From the NCBI RefSeq assembly GCF_003287285.1, contig NZ_QMIG01000001.1:124001-188000 (forward strand): a stretch of DNA of 64,000 bases, in the 5' to 3' direction. The position numbers were made by a program, and so were the translations under genes. Below are positions 1 to 8,983 of this stretch, in pieces. The notes below the pieces were generated by a model. That model saw only the letters and a program-made list of their open reading frames with translations, made no database searches and was not told where the DNA came from. The DNA comes from Phytoactinopolyspora halophila (lineage in GTDB: Bacteria > Actinomycetota > Actinomycetes > Jiangellales > Jiangellaceae). Within the stretch, counting starts at the first letter, position 1. Each line of letters begins with the position of its first letter.

Positions 1-868
1 CGACGATCTGCTCGTCGCCGACCAGCAGGATCTCGTCGACGAGCTGCCGCATGATCTCGAACGGCAACGCGCCCGGCCGATCCACAGCCAGGCCGTCGGC
101 CACCGTACGCGGCACCTCACCGGACACCCGGACACCAGATTCCAGCGACCGCTTGGTGTCGTCGCCCGTTTCCGGCTCGATACCGACGAGGCGAACTCCC
201 GGCAGGCGCTGGCGCACCGCCAGCGCCGATCCGGCCAGCAAGCCACCACCACTCACCGGAACGAGCAGGACGTCGAGCTCGCCGACCTCGTCGACAAGCT
301 CCCGCGCGGCAGTACCCTGCCCGGCAATGATGTGCGGATGATCGAACGGTGGCAGCACGGTCGCTCCCGATTGGCGGGCGAGCTCATCGGCCAGCGCGGC
401 GCGATCGTCCTCGTAGCGGTCGAAGCGCACGATCCTCGCGCCATAGCCCTCGACGGCTGCCGCCTTGCTGGCCGGAGCATCGAGTGGCATCAAGATCGTT
501 TCCTGGATGCCCAAAACCCGGGCGGCCAGCGCCACCGCCTGCGCATGGTTGCCCGACGAGTACGCCACCACGCCCCTGGCCCGCTGCTCTGGCGACAATC
601 GCACCAGCGCGTTGAACGCGCCACGAGCCTTGAACGCGCCGGCACGCTGGAAGTTTTCACATTTGAGAAAGACCGAGTTGCCGCAGATCTCGTCCAAGGT
701 GGATGCCGACATGACCGGCGTGCGATGCACGTACGGTTCGATGCGGCGGGCCGCCTCGTCGACATCTGCCCCGGTTACCGAACCGTGCCCGGCGAGGGCC
801 TCGGATGCGGAAACGGCATCGCGATCGCCTGTATGGCTACCCGTCTGGCCGTCAAGGAATCCACTCAC
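1..868 (-). CDS. Threonine/serine dehydratase, PLP-dependent (3' end outside window)
   Basis: Fold-type II PLP enzyme that deaminates L-threonine or L-serine to the 2-oxo acid. About 289 residues are visible and the C-terminus runs off the window. Residues 76-84 hold the Schiff-base lysine motif (AGAFKARGA, Lys80), followed by SSGNHAQAVA and a glycine-rich phosphate loop SGGGLLAG near residue 204. Start is GTG at 868; the first ~35 residues look unstructured. A C-terminal ACT domain (biosynthetic IlvA) cannot be judged, so the catabolic and biosynthetic types are not separable. Family call is firm, substrate is inferred. Confidence 0.88.
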   Translation of the reverse strand, partial: MSGFLDGQTGSHTGDRDAVSASEALAGHGSVTGADVDEAARRIEPYVHRTPVMSASTLDEICGNSVFLKCENFQRAGAFKARGAFNALVRLSPEQRARGVVAYSSGNHAQAVALAARVLGIQETILMPLDAPASKAAAVEGYGARIVRFDRYEDDRAALADELARQSGATVLPPFDHPHIIAGQGTAARELVDEVGELDVLLVPVSGGGLLAGSALAVRQRLPGVRLVGIEPETGDDTKRSLESGVRVSGEVPRTVADGLAVDRPGALPFEIMRQLVDEILLVGDEQIV

Positions 869-945
869 GGTCTCAACCTATCCGACCCGTGCGGCACACC
901 CCGTTGACCCTGGGCGCCGAGCACGTCGGCACTGGCAGGCCCGCC

Positions 946-2028
946 TCACGTGGTCGAGAAAGCGAAGACGGTGGTCGAGCGGTATTCCTCGTCCGGCCGC
1001 AGGACCACCGACGGGAACTCCGGCCGGTTCGGCGCGTCGGGAAAGTGCTGCGTCTCCAGGGCCAGCCCGTCGCCCTGCCGATACGTCCGCCCGCTGGCAC
1101 CGACGAGCGAGCCGTCCAGGAAGTTGCCCGAATACACCTGGATTCCTGGTTCGGTGGTGTGCACCGTGAGCACCCGCCCGCTGGTGGGCTCGCTCAACCT
1201 GGCCGCGAAGGCCAGCTCGTCGCCGGAACGGTTGAGCACGTGATTGTGGTCATATCCCTGGGCCAGGACCAGCTGTGGATACGGGTCCCGGATGCGGGCC
1301 CCGATGTCCACGGGTTCCCGGAAATCGAGCGGCGTTCCCTCCACGTGGGCGATCTCGCCCGTGGGTACCAGATTCTCGTCGATCGGAGTGTAGTGTTCCG
1401 CGTTGAGCTGGAGCTGGTGACCGAGGACACTGCCGCTGCCTTCACCGGCCAGGTTGAAGTAGGCATGGTTGGTGAGATTGACGACGGTGGGTGCGTCGGT
1501 GCTCGCACGGTACTCGATCCGGATCTCGTTGTCGCTCGTGAGCGTGTATCGCACCGTGGTCGTCAACGTGCCCGGATACCCCTCCTCCCCGTCCGGACTG
1601 GTATAGCGAAGTTCCAGAGCCACGGCGTCGCTCGCGTCGTCGTCGATCACGTCCGCGTCCCACACCTTCGTGTCGAACCCCGCGACACCACCGTGCAGGT
1701 GATTCGGCATGCGGTTGCGCGCCAGGTCGTAACGGGTGCCATCGAGTGTGAAACCACCACCGGACATCCGGTTGGCGCACCTGCCCACGAGCGCGCCGAA
1801 GAAGGGGTTGCGTTCGACGTAGTCCGTGAGATTGTCGAAGCCGAGCGTGACGTTGGCGAGCGTACCGGAGCGGTCGGGCACCTCGATCGATTGCAGGATA
1901 CCGCCGTAGGTGAGGATCCGGACACTCATACCGCCGGCGTTCTTCAGCGTGTACACCGCCACTTCCGAACCGTCACGAGCGTTGCCGAACGAACTCTTCG
2001 TCACCGCTGGCGCGCTCTGCTCGCGCAT
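946..2028 (-). CDS. galM: Aldose 1-epimerase (galactose mutarotase)
   Basis: Cytoplasmic enzyme that interconverts alpha and beta anomers of aldoses. The 360 residues match the family length. Visible motifs are NHLHGG (109-114), TNHAYFNL with the likely catalytic acid His188, GYDHNHV around 259-265, and ETQHFPDAPN near the C-terminus, which carries the expected catalytic glutamate. ATG at 2028 is chosen over an upstream in-frame start because AGAGGAGC lies just before it. It stands alone, not beside galK, galT or galE, so it probably serves general sugar uptake. Confidence 0.93.
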   Translation of the reverse strand: MREQSAPAVTKSSFGNARDGSEVAVYTLKNAGGMSVRILTYGGILQSIEVPDRSGTLANVTLGFDNLTDYVERNPFFGALVGRCANRMSGGGFTLDGTRYDLARNRMPNHLHGGVAGFDTKVWDADVIDDDASDAVALELRYTSPDGEEGYPGTLTTTVRYTLTSDNEIRIEYRASTDAPTVVNLTNHAYFNLAGEGSGSVLGHQLQLNAEHYTPIDENLVPTGEIAHVEGTPLDFREPVDIGARIRDPYPQLVLAQGYDHNHVLNRSGDELAFAARLSEPTSGRVLTVHTTEPGIQVYSGNFLDGSLVGASGRTYRQGDGLALETQHFPDAPNRPEFPSVVLRPDEEYRSTTVFAFSTT

Positions 2029-2191
2029 CCATGCTCCTCTCACCGCGCGGGAAGACGCCTCACGTACGCCACAGCCATCACAGCACACTTGTATCCTTCG
2101 GCACTCAGTGCCGCCCGATACCCAGTCAGGCCCGGCTGATCGAGATCCGTTTGAGCCAGGTCAGCCACCAGCAGCGGGCTCCCAGTGATGC

Positions 2192-2749
2192 CTACTCGAG
2201 CCCCGCGGAGAGCGTACGCACGAGGGTCTCTTGCAGCCAGCCGAGCCAGTTGTAGACGTCGTGAATGTGCCGACGCGGGTCGTCCTCGGGCAGCCTCTCC
2301 CACTCGTCCTCGTCGTCCTGGCTCACGCCGAGGCGGGTGCCCAGGGCCAGACGCAAGTCGGTGAGTGTGCGCAGCCACGCCTCGGCCTGGTGCGCATCGA
2401 GCTCGATGCGGGTCTTGTTCCGCTGCCGGCGCTCTTCTGGCTCGATGCCCTCCGTCGTGGCCAGCGACGCGAGCACGGTGGCGGCATTGTCGGACTTCGC
2501 CTCCCGCAGCCCGCGTTCGGTGAAGCGGCGGAAGTCGGCAGCGCCCTCGTCATCCCCGTCATATCCGTCGGGAAACAGCCGCAGCAACACCGGATCGGTC
2601 GGTCGCTTCGGCTCATCTTCGGCCAGGCCGAGCGCGGCCGCCCAGTCCTCATCTTGCTTGTGCGTCTGATCACCCCGGACCAGCTCCAGTAGCTGGCCGA
2701 CCAGCGAGCGCAAGAGCTCGATCTCCGCAGCATGAAAGGATGCGGTCAC
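2192..2749 (-). CDS. DUF2017 family protein
   Basis: A 185-residue actinobacterial protein of unknown function, usually encoded directly after clpS as here. It has the family start FHAAEIELLRSLVGQLLELV, an acidic middle, and the C-terminal stretch HDVYNWLGWLQETLV. GTG at 2749 is chosen because GGAGGT lies 3 nt upstream. The RRARGGG stretch encoded just before it is also typical of the family, so translation may begin earlier at a non-ATG codon overlapping the clpS stop. No catalytic motif is visible. It is probably co-transcribed with clpS. Confidence 0.8.
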   Translation of the reverse strand: MTASFHAAEIELLRSLVGQLLELVRGDQTHKQDEDWAAALGLAEDEPKRPTDPVLLRLFPDGYDGDDEGAADFRRFTERGLREAKSDNAATVLASLATTEGIEPEERRQRNKTRIELDAHQAEAWLRTLTDLRLALGTRLGVSQDDEDEWERLPEDDPRRHIHDVYNWLGWLQETLVRTLSAGLE

Positions 2750-2781
2750 GCCACCTCCGCGCGCCCGCCGGAACGCTGTAC

Positions 2782-3078
2782 TCAGCCTCGGTCCCCCGCC
2801 TTCTGCAGCGTGGCCCACAACCCGTAGGAGTGCATGGCCTCGACGTCTCGCTCCATCTCCTCCCGGGAGCCCTCCGACACGACGGCCTTGCCTTTCTCGT
2901 GTACGTCGAGCATGAGCCGCTCCGCCTTGCGTTTCGGATAGGCGAAGTAGGTCTGGAAGACGTAGGTTACGTACGACATCAAATTGACCGGGTCGTTCCA
3001 CACGACCGTCACCCACGGCGTGTCCGGCGTCGGGGCCTCCTCGACCTCCGGACGCTCCATCTCAACGGGCGCAGTCAT
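2782..3078 (-). CDS. clpS: ATP-dependent Clp protease adaptor ClpS
   Basis: Adaptor that delivers N-degron substrates to the ClpAP/ClpCP protease. It has 98 residues: an unstructured N-terminal tail rich in E and P, then the core [20 protein letters not shown] and the helix with [11 protein letters not shown], matching the family's D-P-V-N and H..G..VV..G positions. ATG at 3078 is preceded by AGGAG at 6 nt; GTG at 3081 is an alternative. DUF2017 follows at once downstream. It diverges from pncB, with roughly 100 bp of shared promoter space. Confidence 0.92.
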   Translation of the reverse strand: MTAPVEMERPEVEEAPTPDTPWVTVVWNDPVNLMSYVTYVFQTYFAYPKRKAERLMLDVHEKGKAVVSEGSREEMERDVEAMHSYGLWATLQKAGDRG

Positions 3079-3173
3079 CACAATCTCCTATAGTCTCACT
3101 CTTGCGCCGCTGCGGCCACCGGTCACCATCCAGTATGACGGGCGAGATGGTCGTCACCCACCGTTTGACTGAC

Positions 3174-3179
3174 TACCCT
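3174..3179 (+). promoter_or_regulatory. Leaderless promoter -10 box of pncB
   Basis: TACCCT fits the actinobacterial TANNNT -10 consensus and ends 6 nt before GTG 3186, so the transcript should begin at the start codon. No Shine-Dalgarno sequence is present there. This also decides the start of pncB. Confidence 0.55.
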
Positions 3180-3185
3180 GACATT

Positions 3186-4493
3186 GTGCCGGCTACGACA
3201 GCTCTGTATACCGACCAGTACGAGCTGACCATGCTGCAGGCCGCTTTGGCCCGCGGCACGGCGCAGCGTCGCGCCGTCTTCGAGGTGTTCGCCCGACGAT
3301 TACCCCACGGGCGCAGGTACGGCGTCGTCGGCGGCACGGGCCGGCTGCTGGAAGCGATCGAGCGCTTCCAGTTCGACGACGACACGCTCACCCACCTGGA
3401 ACGGACTGGCGTCGTCGACGAACCCACGCTGAACTGGCTCTCCACCTACCGTTTCGCCGGTGACATCTGGGGCTATGGCGAGGGTGAGCCCTACTTTCCG
3501 CACTCACCACTGCTGATCGTGGAGTCGAGTTTCGCCGAAGCCGTGATCCTGGAAACGCTCACACTCTCCATCATGAACTTCGACTCCGCCGTGACCTCCG
3601 CAGCCTCCCGCATGACCACGGCAGCGCAGCACCGGCCCTGCATCGAGATGGGCTCGCGGCGCACGCACGAGGGGGCCGCGGTCGCCGCCGCGCGCGCCGC
3701 GTACATCGCGGGGTTCGGCTCCACGAGCAACCTTCAAGCCGGGCACGAGTATGGCATCCCCACACGCGGAACCAGCGCCCACGCGTTCACTCTGTTGCAC
3801 GATTCGGAACGCGAGGCCTTCACCGCGCAGGTGGAATCGCTGGGCACGGGCACCACCCTGCTCGTCGACACCTACGACGTCACCGAGGCCGTGGCACTCG
3901 GTATCGACATCGCGGGCACCGGACTCGGGGCGGTACGCCTCGACTCTGGCGACCTGCTCGCCCAAGCTCACGAGGTTCGCGCCCAACTCGATGAGCTCGG
4001 AGCCACGGAAACCAAGATCGTTGTCACGAGCGATCTCGATGAACACGCTATTGCCGCACTCGCCGCAGCACCGGTGGACGGCTACGGCGTCGGCACGTCA
4101 CTCGTCACCGGTTCCGGCGCGCCCACGGCCGGCCTCGTCTACAAACTGGTGGCGCGGGAGAACGACGACGGGCAGATGGTCGCGGTCGAGAAGAAGAGCA
4201 AGGACAAACCGGGTATCGGGGGCCGCAAGTACGCGGTGCGCCGGCGCAACCGGCGGGGAATCGCCGACGCGGAGATCATCGGCGTCGACGGACCACCCCG
4301 GTCAGGTAACGACGACCGTGCCCTGCTCACCCCCCTGGTTCGCGACGGCGAAGTGGTCGGGCACGAACCGCTCGACGCCGCCCGGGAACGCCACCGGCAG
4401 GGCCGGGCCGAGCTTCCCCGCACTGCGCTGCAGATGTCTCGCGGCGAACCGGCCATTCCTACTCGCTACGAAGAACCCGTGGAGCCCGCATGA
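3186..4493 (+). CDS. pncB: Nicotinate phosphoribosyltransferase
   Basis: Converts nicotinate and PRPP to nicotinate mononucleotide in the Preiss-Handler NAD salvage route. The 435-residue protein opens with ALYTDQYELTML, the usual N-terminal block, and carries SRRTHEGAAVAAARAAYIAGF and GTSAHAF, followed by the phosphate-binding region AVRLDSGDL and GVGTSLVTG. GTG 3186 is preferred over upstream ATGs at 3102 and 3135 because homology begins right after it and a leaderless -10 box precedes it. It overlaps pncA by 4 nt (ATGA), so the two salvage steps are translationally coupled. Confidence 0.94.
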   Translation: MPATTALYTDQYELTMLQAALARGTAQRRAVFEVFARRLPHGRRYGVVGGTGRLLEAIERFQFDDDTLTHLERTGVVDEPTLNWLSTYRFAGDIWGYGEGEPYFPHSPLLIVESSFAEAVILETLTLSIMNFDSAVTSAASRMTTAAQHRPCIEMGSRRTHEGAAVAAARAAYIAGFGSTSNLQAGHEYGIPTRGTSAHAFTLLHDSEREAFTAQVESLGTGTTLLVDTYDVTEAVALGIDIAGTGLGAVRLDSGDLLAQAHEVRAQLDELGATETKIVVTSDLDEHAIAALAAAPVDGYGVGTSLVTGSGAPTAGLVYKLVARENDDGQMVAVEKKSKDKPGIGGRKYAVRRRNRRGIADAEIIGVDGPPRSGNDDRALLTPLVRDGEVVGHEPLDAARERHRQGRAELPRTALQMSRGEPAIPTRYEEPVEPA

Positions 4494-5092
4494 CACGCGC
4501 ACTGGTCGTCGTCGACGTGCAGAACGACTTCTGTGAAGGCGGCGCTCTCGGCGTCGGTGGCGGCGCCGAGACCGCCTACGCCATCTCGAAAGTGCTCAAG
4601 CAATGGCGCGACGCGGAACCGTACAACCGCGTCTACGACTACGTCGTTGCCACCCGGGACCATCACATCGATCCTGGTGATCACTTCTCGGCCACGCCGG
4701 ACTACGTGACGAGCTGGCCACCACACTGCCGCGCCAATACCGACGGAGCGGCGTTCCATCCCAACCTGGATCCGCAACCCTTCGATGCGATCTTCAACAA
4801 GGGTGAGTACTCCAGTGGTTACTCCGGCTTCGACGGCCGGTGCCAGGACGGCAGCGGGCTGCGTGACTGGTTGCGCCAACGGCATGTGTCCAGCATCGAC
4901 ATTGTGGGCATCGCCACCGACCATTGCGTGCGCGCCACGGCGCTCGACGCGATTCGCGAAGGGTTCGACACGCAGGTCCTGCTGGACCTCACCGCCGGTG
5001 TCCTCGCGCACACCACCGACCGGGCACTCGACGAGATGCGCAACGCCGGGGTCACGCTCCGTGGCCGCCCTGTCGTTCGCCCGGCTGCCTAG
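4490..5092 (+). CDS. pncA: Nicotinamidase (isochorismatase-like hydrolase)
   Basis: Hydrolyses nicotinamide to nicotinate, feeding the upstream pncB product. It has 200 residues with the catalytic triad Asp9 (VVVDVQNDF), Lys104 (FNKGEYSSGYSGF) and Cys146 (ATDHCV). The metal site is suggested by ATRDHHIDPGDHF at about 54-66. The start overlaps the pncB stop as ATGA. By family knowledge this enzyme also activates pyrazinamide in mycobacteria. It is convergent with the HAD gene, with only 3 bp between the stop codons. Confidence 0.95.
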   Translation: MTRALVVVDVQNDFCEGGALGVGGGAETAYAISKVLKQWRDAEPYNRVYDYVVATRDHHIDPGDHFSATPDYVTSWPPHCRANTDGAAFHPNLDPQPFDAIFNKGEYSSGYSGFDGRCQDGSGLRDWLRQRHVSSIDIVGIATDHCVRATALDAIREGFDTQVLLDLTAGVLAHTTDRALDEMRNAGVTLRGRPVVRPAA

Positions 5093-5095
5093 GAT

Positions 5096-5899
5096 CTAGC
5101 CGAACATCCACTCCAGAACCCGCGCGACACCGTCGTCGTCGTTGGCATCACACCGGTGCGTGGCCACGTCCGCAACGAGCGGGTGGGCGTTGGCCATCGC
5201 ATACGACGTACCCGCCCATTCCAGCATCTCCAGGTCGTTCGGCATGTCACCGAAGGCGACCACCTCGTCCGCTCCGATACCGCGCTCGGCGCAGAATGCC
5301 GCCAGCGTGGACGCCTTGGACACGCCCCGGGCGCTGATCTCCAGCAGCGCCTGACCATCGGAGTACGTCACGGTGGCCTGATCGCCGATCACCTGAGTAC
5401 CGCGGCGCACGAACTCGTCCGGCTCGAACTCTTCGTGCCGGGCCAGGAGCTTGGCCACCGGTTCAGCGAACAGTACATCGAGATCCGCTTCGAGCGAGCC
5501 TTCGGGCTGAGCCCATCGATGTTTGAACGCCGGCTCCCTGCCGTAAATCAGGCCACGTTCCATCGCGAACGCCACACCGGGCACGGCGGAACGCAACGTG
5601 AGCGCGACGTCCATCGCGGTATCCCCGGGCATGCCGCGTTCCTCGACGATCTTCCGCGCGAACACGTCGTAAACCAGCGCACCGTTGGCGCCGATGGCCA
5701 GCCCGTGCGAGCCGACCGCCTCGGCCAGGATGTCGAGGTTGCGTGGAGGTCGCCCGGAGACGAACAGCACTATCGCACCGGCATCCTCTGCCAGCCGCAA
5801 CGCCTCGTACGCGCGAGGAGCAATCGACGCATCGCTGCGCAAGAGGGTTCCGTCGAGATCCGTGGCGACAACCCGGGGACGTTGCTGAGGTGGCTGCAC
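5096..5899 (-). CDS. Cof-type HAD-superfamily phosphatase
   Basis: A 267-residue HAD hydrolase of the Cof subclass (IIB cap), which dephosphorylates small sugar or cofactor phosphates. Motif I is TDLDGTLL (nucleophile Asp14, acid/base Asp16), motif II is FVSGRPPRN, and the late motif GDMPNDLEMLEWAG binds magnesium. Between them lies the alpha/beta cap. Start is GTG 5899. It stands alone between pncA (convergent) and the response-regulator gene. The substrate cannot be read from sequence. Confidence 0.9.
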   Translation of the reverse strand: MQPPQQRPRVVATDLDGTLLRSDASIAPRAYEALRLAEDAGAIVLFVSGRPPRNLDILAEAVGSHGLAIGANGALVYDVFARKIVEERGMPGDTAMDVALTLRSAVPGVAFAMERGLIYGREPAFKHRWAQPEGSLEADLDVLFAEPVAKLLARHEEFEPDEFVRRGTQVIGDQATVTYSDGQALLEISARGVSKASTLAAFCAERGIGADEVVAFGDMPNDLEMLEWAGTSYAMANAHPLVADVATHRCDANDDDGVARVLEWMFG

Positions 5900-5932
5900 A
5901 CTCCAAGTGTGCCAGTGGACTAAGTTTCATTC

Positions 5933-6592
5933 CTACTCAGGCAGCGTCAGGCCAGACTGGAAACCGAAGACGACCAGCTGGGCACGGTCTCGCGCGTGCA
6001 GTTTCACCATTGCTCGACTGACGTGTGTGCGCACCGTGGCCGGGCTGACCACCAGCTCGGCAGCGATCTCGTCGTTCGACCTGCCAGTGGCCACCCAGGC
6101 CACGATCTCGCGCTCGCGGTCGGTGAGCTGGTGCAGCTCCGGATGAGGGTTGCCACGGGCCTGGCTACCACTACTGAACCGCTCGATCACCCGCCGAGTC
6201 ACCGATGGCGAGAGCAACGACGCGCCGTCGGCGATGACGCGCACGGCGTGCAGCAGCTCGTCCGGACCCGCGTCCTTCAGGACGAACCCGCTAGCACCGC
6301 CACGTAACGACTCGAAGACATATTCGTCGAGTTCGAACGTCGTCAACATCACCACGCGAACATCATCCAGCGCCGGATCGGACGTGATCTCGCGCAACGC
6401 TTCCAGACCGTCGAGCTCGGGCATGCGAATGTCCATGAGCACGACGTCAGGCACCACGCGGCGCACCATATCCACGCCCGCTCGCCCGTCAGCGGCCTCA
6501 CCAACGAGCTCGGCATCGCTTTCGGCATCCAGCAGCGTCCGTATCCCCATGCGGACCAGGGCTTGATCATCCACGACCACGACACGGATCAT
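5933..6592 (-). CDS. NarL/LuxR-type response regulator
   Basis: Cytoplasmic transcription regulator of 219 residues. The receiver domain (1-120) has the acidic pair at DD8-9, phospho-acceptor Asp54 (VVLMDIRMPELDG), Thr in MLTTFELDEYV, and Lys in VLKDAGPDEL. The C-terminal LuxR helix-turn-helix begins at LTDREREIVAWVATG and ends with the recognition helix in TVRTHVSRAMVKLHARDRAQLV. ATG overlaps the stop of the upstream histidine kinase gene by 4 nt. Its likely target is the divergent ABC exporter at 8078-9874. Confidence 0.93.
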   Translation of the reverse strand: MIRVVVVDDQALVRMGIRTLLDAESDAELVGEAADGRAGVDMVRRVVPDVVLMDIRMPELDGLEALREITSDPALDDVRVVMLTTFELDEYVFESLRGGASGFVLKDAGPDELLHAVRVIADGASLLSPSVTRRVIERFSSGSQARGNPHPELHQLTDREREIVAWVATGRSNDEIAAELVVSPATVRTHVSRAMVKLHARDRAQLVVFGFQSGLTLPE

Positions 6593-7878
6593 GGGCTCGA
6601 TCCTGTCACGGACGGCGAGCTCACGTCGTCGACAGGCGCCTCACGTCCCGAGCCGACGATGGGAAACCGTGCCGACACGGCGAAGCCGCCCTCCTTTCGT
6701 CGCCCGGCCCGCAGCTCCCCTCCCAGCGCCTCGACACGCGCCCGCATGCCGGGAATGCCAGCACCGTGGTGTTCGACCTGGCGTTCTCCTCCGTCGTCGA
6801 TCCGGTGCTCGGCCTGCGGAGGGCGCTGCGCGCGACCGTCGTTCGCCGTATCGTCCGCGTCGCTCGCGGCCCGTCGCGCCCCTCCGTCATCGATGATCTC
6901 GATAACGACGTCGGCTCCGGCCCGAGCGACCCGGACCCATGCGGACGTCGCGTTCGCGTGCCGGAGGACGTTGGTCAACGCCTCTTGCAAGATGCGATAC
7001 ACGGCGACGTCGGCTTCCGGCGGCAGGCTGCTCACACGCAGGTCGGCAACGACATCGACACCTCCGGCCCGGACCCGCTCCAGCAGCACGTCGACATCGG
7101 CGAGCCCCACACCAGGACGCCGGGGAGCGTTCGTTCCTTCGGGCGCACGCAGGATGTCGAGCTCGGAGCGCAGCCCGTCGAGCGATTCCCGGCTCGTGGA
7201 GCGGATGGCCTCCAACGCCTCCCGCGCCTTGTCCGGGTTGCTTTCCAGGACGTGCAGCGCCACCCCTGCCTGCATGGCAATCACGGCGAGCCCGTGACCG
7301 ACGGAATCGTGCAGCTCCTGCGCCATGCGCAGCCGTTCCTCGGAGACCGCACGGCGTGCCTCCGCACCACGGACGTTCGCCTGCGACTCGCGGCGAATCC
7401 GGATAGCCGCGCCAATCGCCGTCGGCACGGCCACCGCAGCAAGCGAGATACCGAACCAGCCGAGAAGGTTGAACGCGTGGCCGTCGGCCAGGTCGGTCCC
7501 GAAATGGAAACCACCGGCGGCGAAAACCGCCAGACCCAACCCACCATTCGACAGCAGTGCCCTGCGCAACGGCCACGCCTCGGCCACGCCGAAAGCCGCG
7601 ACCGGCACGGCGAACAGCATCGGCCCGTACGCGTGCCCGGTGAGGAGGTAGGTGATGACCGCCGCGCCACAGCAGACCAGGGTCACACCGGGCCACCTGC
7701 GCTGCACGAGGACGGACAGCCCGGCGAACACGACCAGCGAGTAGGTGAACGCATCCGGTTCCCGGCTCCAGTCGAGCTGGTTCGCGGTGGCCGGTGCGGT
7801 GCCGAACATCCCGGGAACGAGCACCAGCAGTGCGGGCCAGACGTGCCGCCACAGGCGCGCGACATCGGGCATGCTCAC
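6589..7878 (-). CDS. Sensor histidine kinase, HisKA_3 (DesK/NarX-like)
   Basis: Membrane kinase of 429 residues partnered with the response regulator at 5933-6592. Roughly five hydrophobic segments occupy residues 13-155, followed by the dimerisation helix with phospho-acceptor His190 (QELHDSVGHGLAVI). The N box is VYRILQEALTNVLRHAN. A charged, Asp/Gln/His-rich segment of about 40 residues (ASDADDTANDG through VEHHGAG) sits between the N and G boxes and is longer than the family norm. GTG 7878 is chosen because GGAGGT precedes it at 6 nt. Confidence 0.92.
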   Translation of the reverse strand: MSMPDVARLWRHVWPALLVLVPGMFGTAPATANQLDWSREPDAFTYSLVVFAGLSVLVQRRWPGVTLVCCGAAVITYLLTGHAYGPMLFAVPVAAFGVAEAWPLRRALLSNGGLGLAVFAAGGFHFGTDLADGHAFNLLGWFGISLAAVAVPTAIGAAIRIRRESQANVRGAEARRAVSEERLRMAQELHDSVGHGLAVIAMQAGVALHVLESNPDKAREALEAIRSTSRESLDGLRSELDILRAPEGTNAPRRPGVGLADVDVLLERVRAGGVDVVADLRVSSLPPEADVAVYRILQEALTNVLRHANATSAWVRVARAGADVVIEIIDDGGARRAASDADDTANDGRAQRPPQAEHRIDDGGERQVEHHGAGIPGMRARVEALGGELRAGRRKEGGFAVSARFPIVGSGREAPVDDVSSPSVTGSSP

Positions 7879-8077
7879 CCGGCCACCTCCCAGCTCGCCG
7901 CCCGGAAATCGCTCCAGGGCTTCCCCCTCGTCATGGTTCGAGCCTAAGCACCAGCGACGACGCGCGGCATCCGTTCGGCAGCGTAGGTCCACCGGCGTGC
8001 CATACGCACATCCACGTACACCAGGAACCGTTCTCGGCCCGATGTGTGCGCAGGCAGACAGCGGAAAGGATGCCGGC

Positions 8078-8980
8078 ATGGACGAAACCATCGTGGTCAC
8101 CGACCACTTGACCAAGAAGTATGGGACACACGTCGCCGTCGACGGTGTCAGCCTCACCGTCCGCCGGGGCGAAGTCTATGGCTTCCTCGGACCGAACGGC
8201 GCCGGCAAGACGACCACGCTGCGCATGCTCCTCGGCCTGATCCGGCCGACCAGCGGCAGCGCCGCCGTTCTCGGGCACGCACCCGGCAGACCGGGAGCGA
8301 CCGCCCGCACGGGAGCGCTCATCGAAGGTCCGGGGTTCTATCCCTACCTGTCCGGGCGGGACAACCTGCGGGTCATGGCCCGCTACAACGGCGCCACCGA
8401 GGAGGCTGTCGATGCGGCGCTGGAACGCGTCGATCTCAAAACTCGCGGCAACGACCCGTTTCGCTCGTACTCGCAGGGCATGAAACAGCGCCTCGGGGTG
8501 GGAGCGGCGTTGCTCGGGGATCCCGAGCTGCTGGTACTCGACGAGCCGACCAACGGGCTGGACCCCGCGGGGGTGGTGGAGATGCGGCGGCTGATCCTCG
8601 ACCTGTCCGCACGGGGGCAGACCGTCCTGCTGTCGAGCCACCTGCTCAGCGAGGTCCAGGCGATCTGCGACCGGGTGGGAGTGATCTCGGACGGCAGCCT
8701 GATCACGGAGAGCACGGTCGCCGAGATCCGTGGCACGAGCTCGCTGTTCGTGCGCGCCGAGCCCGTCGACGTCGCGCTCGCCGTCGCGATGCGCGTCGCC
8801 GGCGATGACGCCGCCCAGCTCATCGACGGCGGCGGTCTGCGCCTCGACGTCGACGCCACCGCCGCTCCCGACATCGTGCGCGCGCTCGTCGAGGCCGACG
8901 CCGACGTCCACGAGATCCGCACCCTGGAACGCTCCCTCGAAGACGTGTTCTTCGAGATCACCACGACCAAGGAGTTGTGA
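8078..8980 (+). CDS. ABC transporter ATP-binding protein (exporter type)
   Basis: ATPase of 300 residues with Walker A GPNGAGKTTT (38-47), a Q-loop region TGALIEGPGFYPYLSG, signature YSQGMKQRLGVGAALLG, Walker B LLVLDEPTNGLDPAG and switch-His SSHLLSE. A C-terminal ~80-residue domain follows, as in multidrug or lantibiotic-immunity exporters. ATG 8078 has an AAGGA upstream; longer in-frame extensions lack support. The permease follows after 3 nt. It is divergent from the two-component genes, which suggests a cell-envelope or antibiotic stress exporter under their control. Confidence 0.93.
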   Translation: MDETIVVTDHLTKKYGTHVAVDGVSLTVRRGEVYGFLGPNGAGKTTTLRMLLGLIRPTSGSAAVLGHAPGRPGATARTGALIEGPGFYPYLSGRDNLRVMARYNGATEEAVDAALERVDLKTRGNDPFRSYSQGMKQRLGVGAALLGDPELLVLDEPTNGLDPAGVVEMRRLILDLSARGQTVLLSSHLLSEVQAICDRVGVISDGSLITESTVAEIRGTSSLFVRAEPVDVALAVAMRVAGDDAAQLIDGGGLRLDVDATAAPDIVRALVEADADVHEIRTLERSLEDVFFEITTTKEL

Positions 8981-8983
8981 ACC

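Noticed and set aside
2040-2168. Possible short GTG-started ORF between galM and the DUF2017 gene
   Set aside because: The 42 encoded residues look mildly protein-like, but no ribosome site or family is recognised and codon bias is only moderate. Left uncalled.
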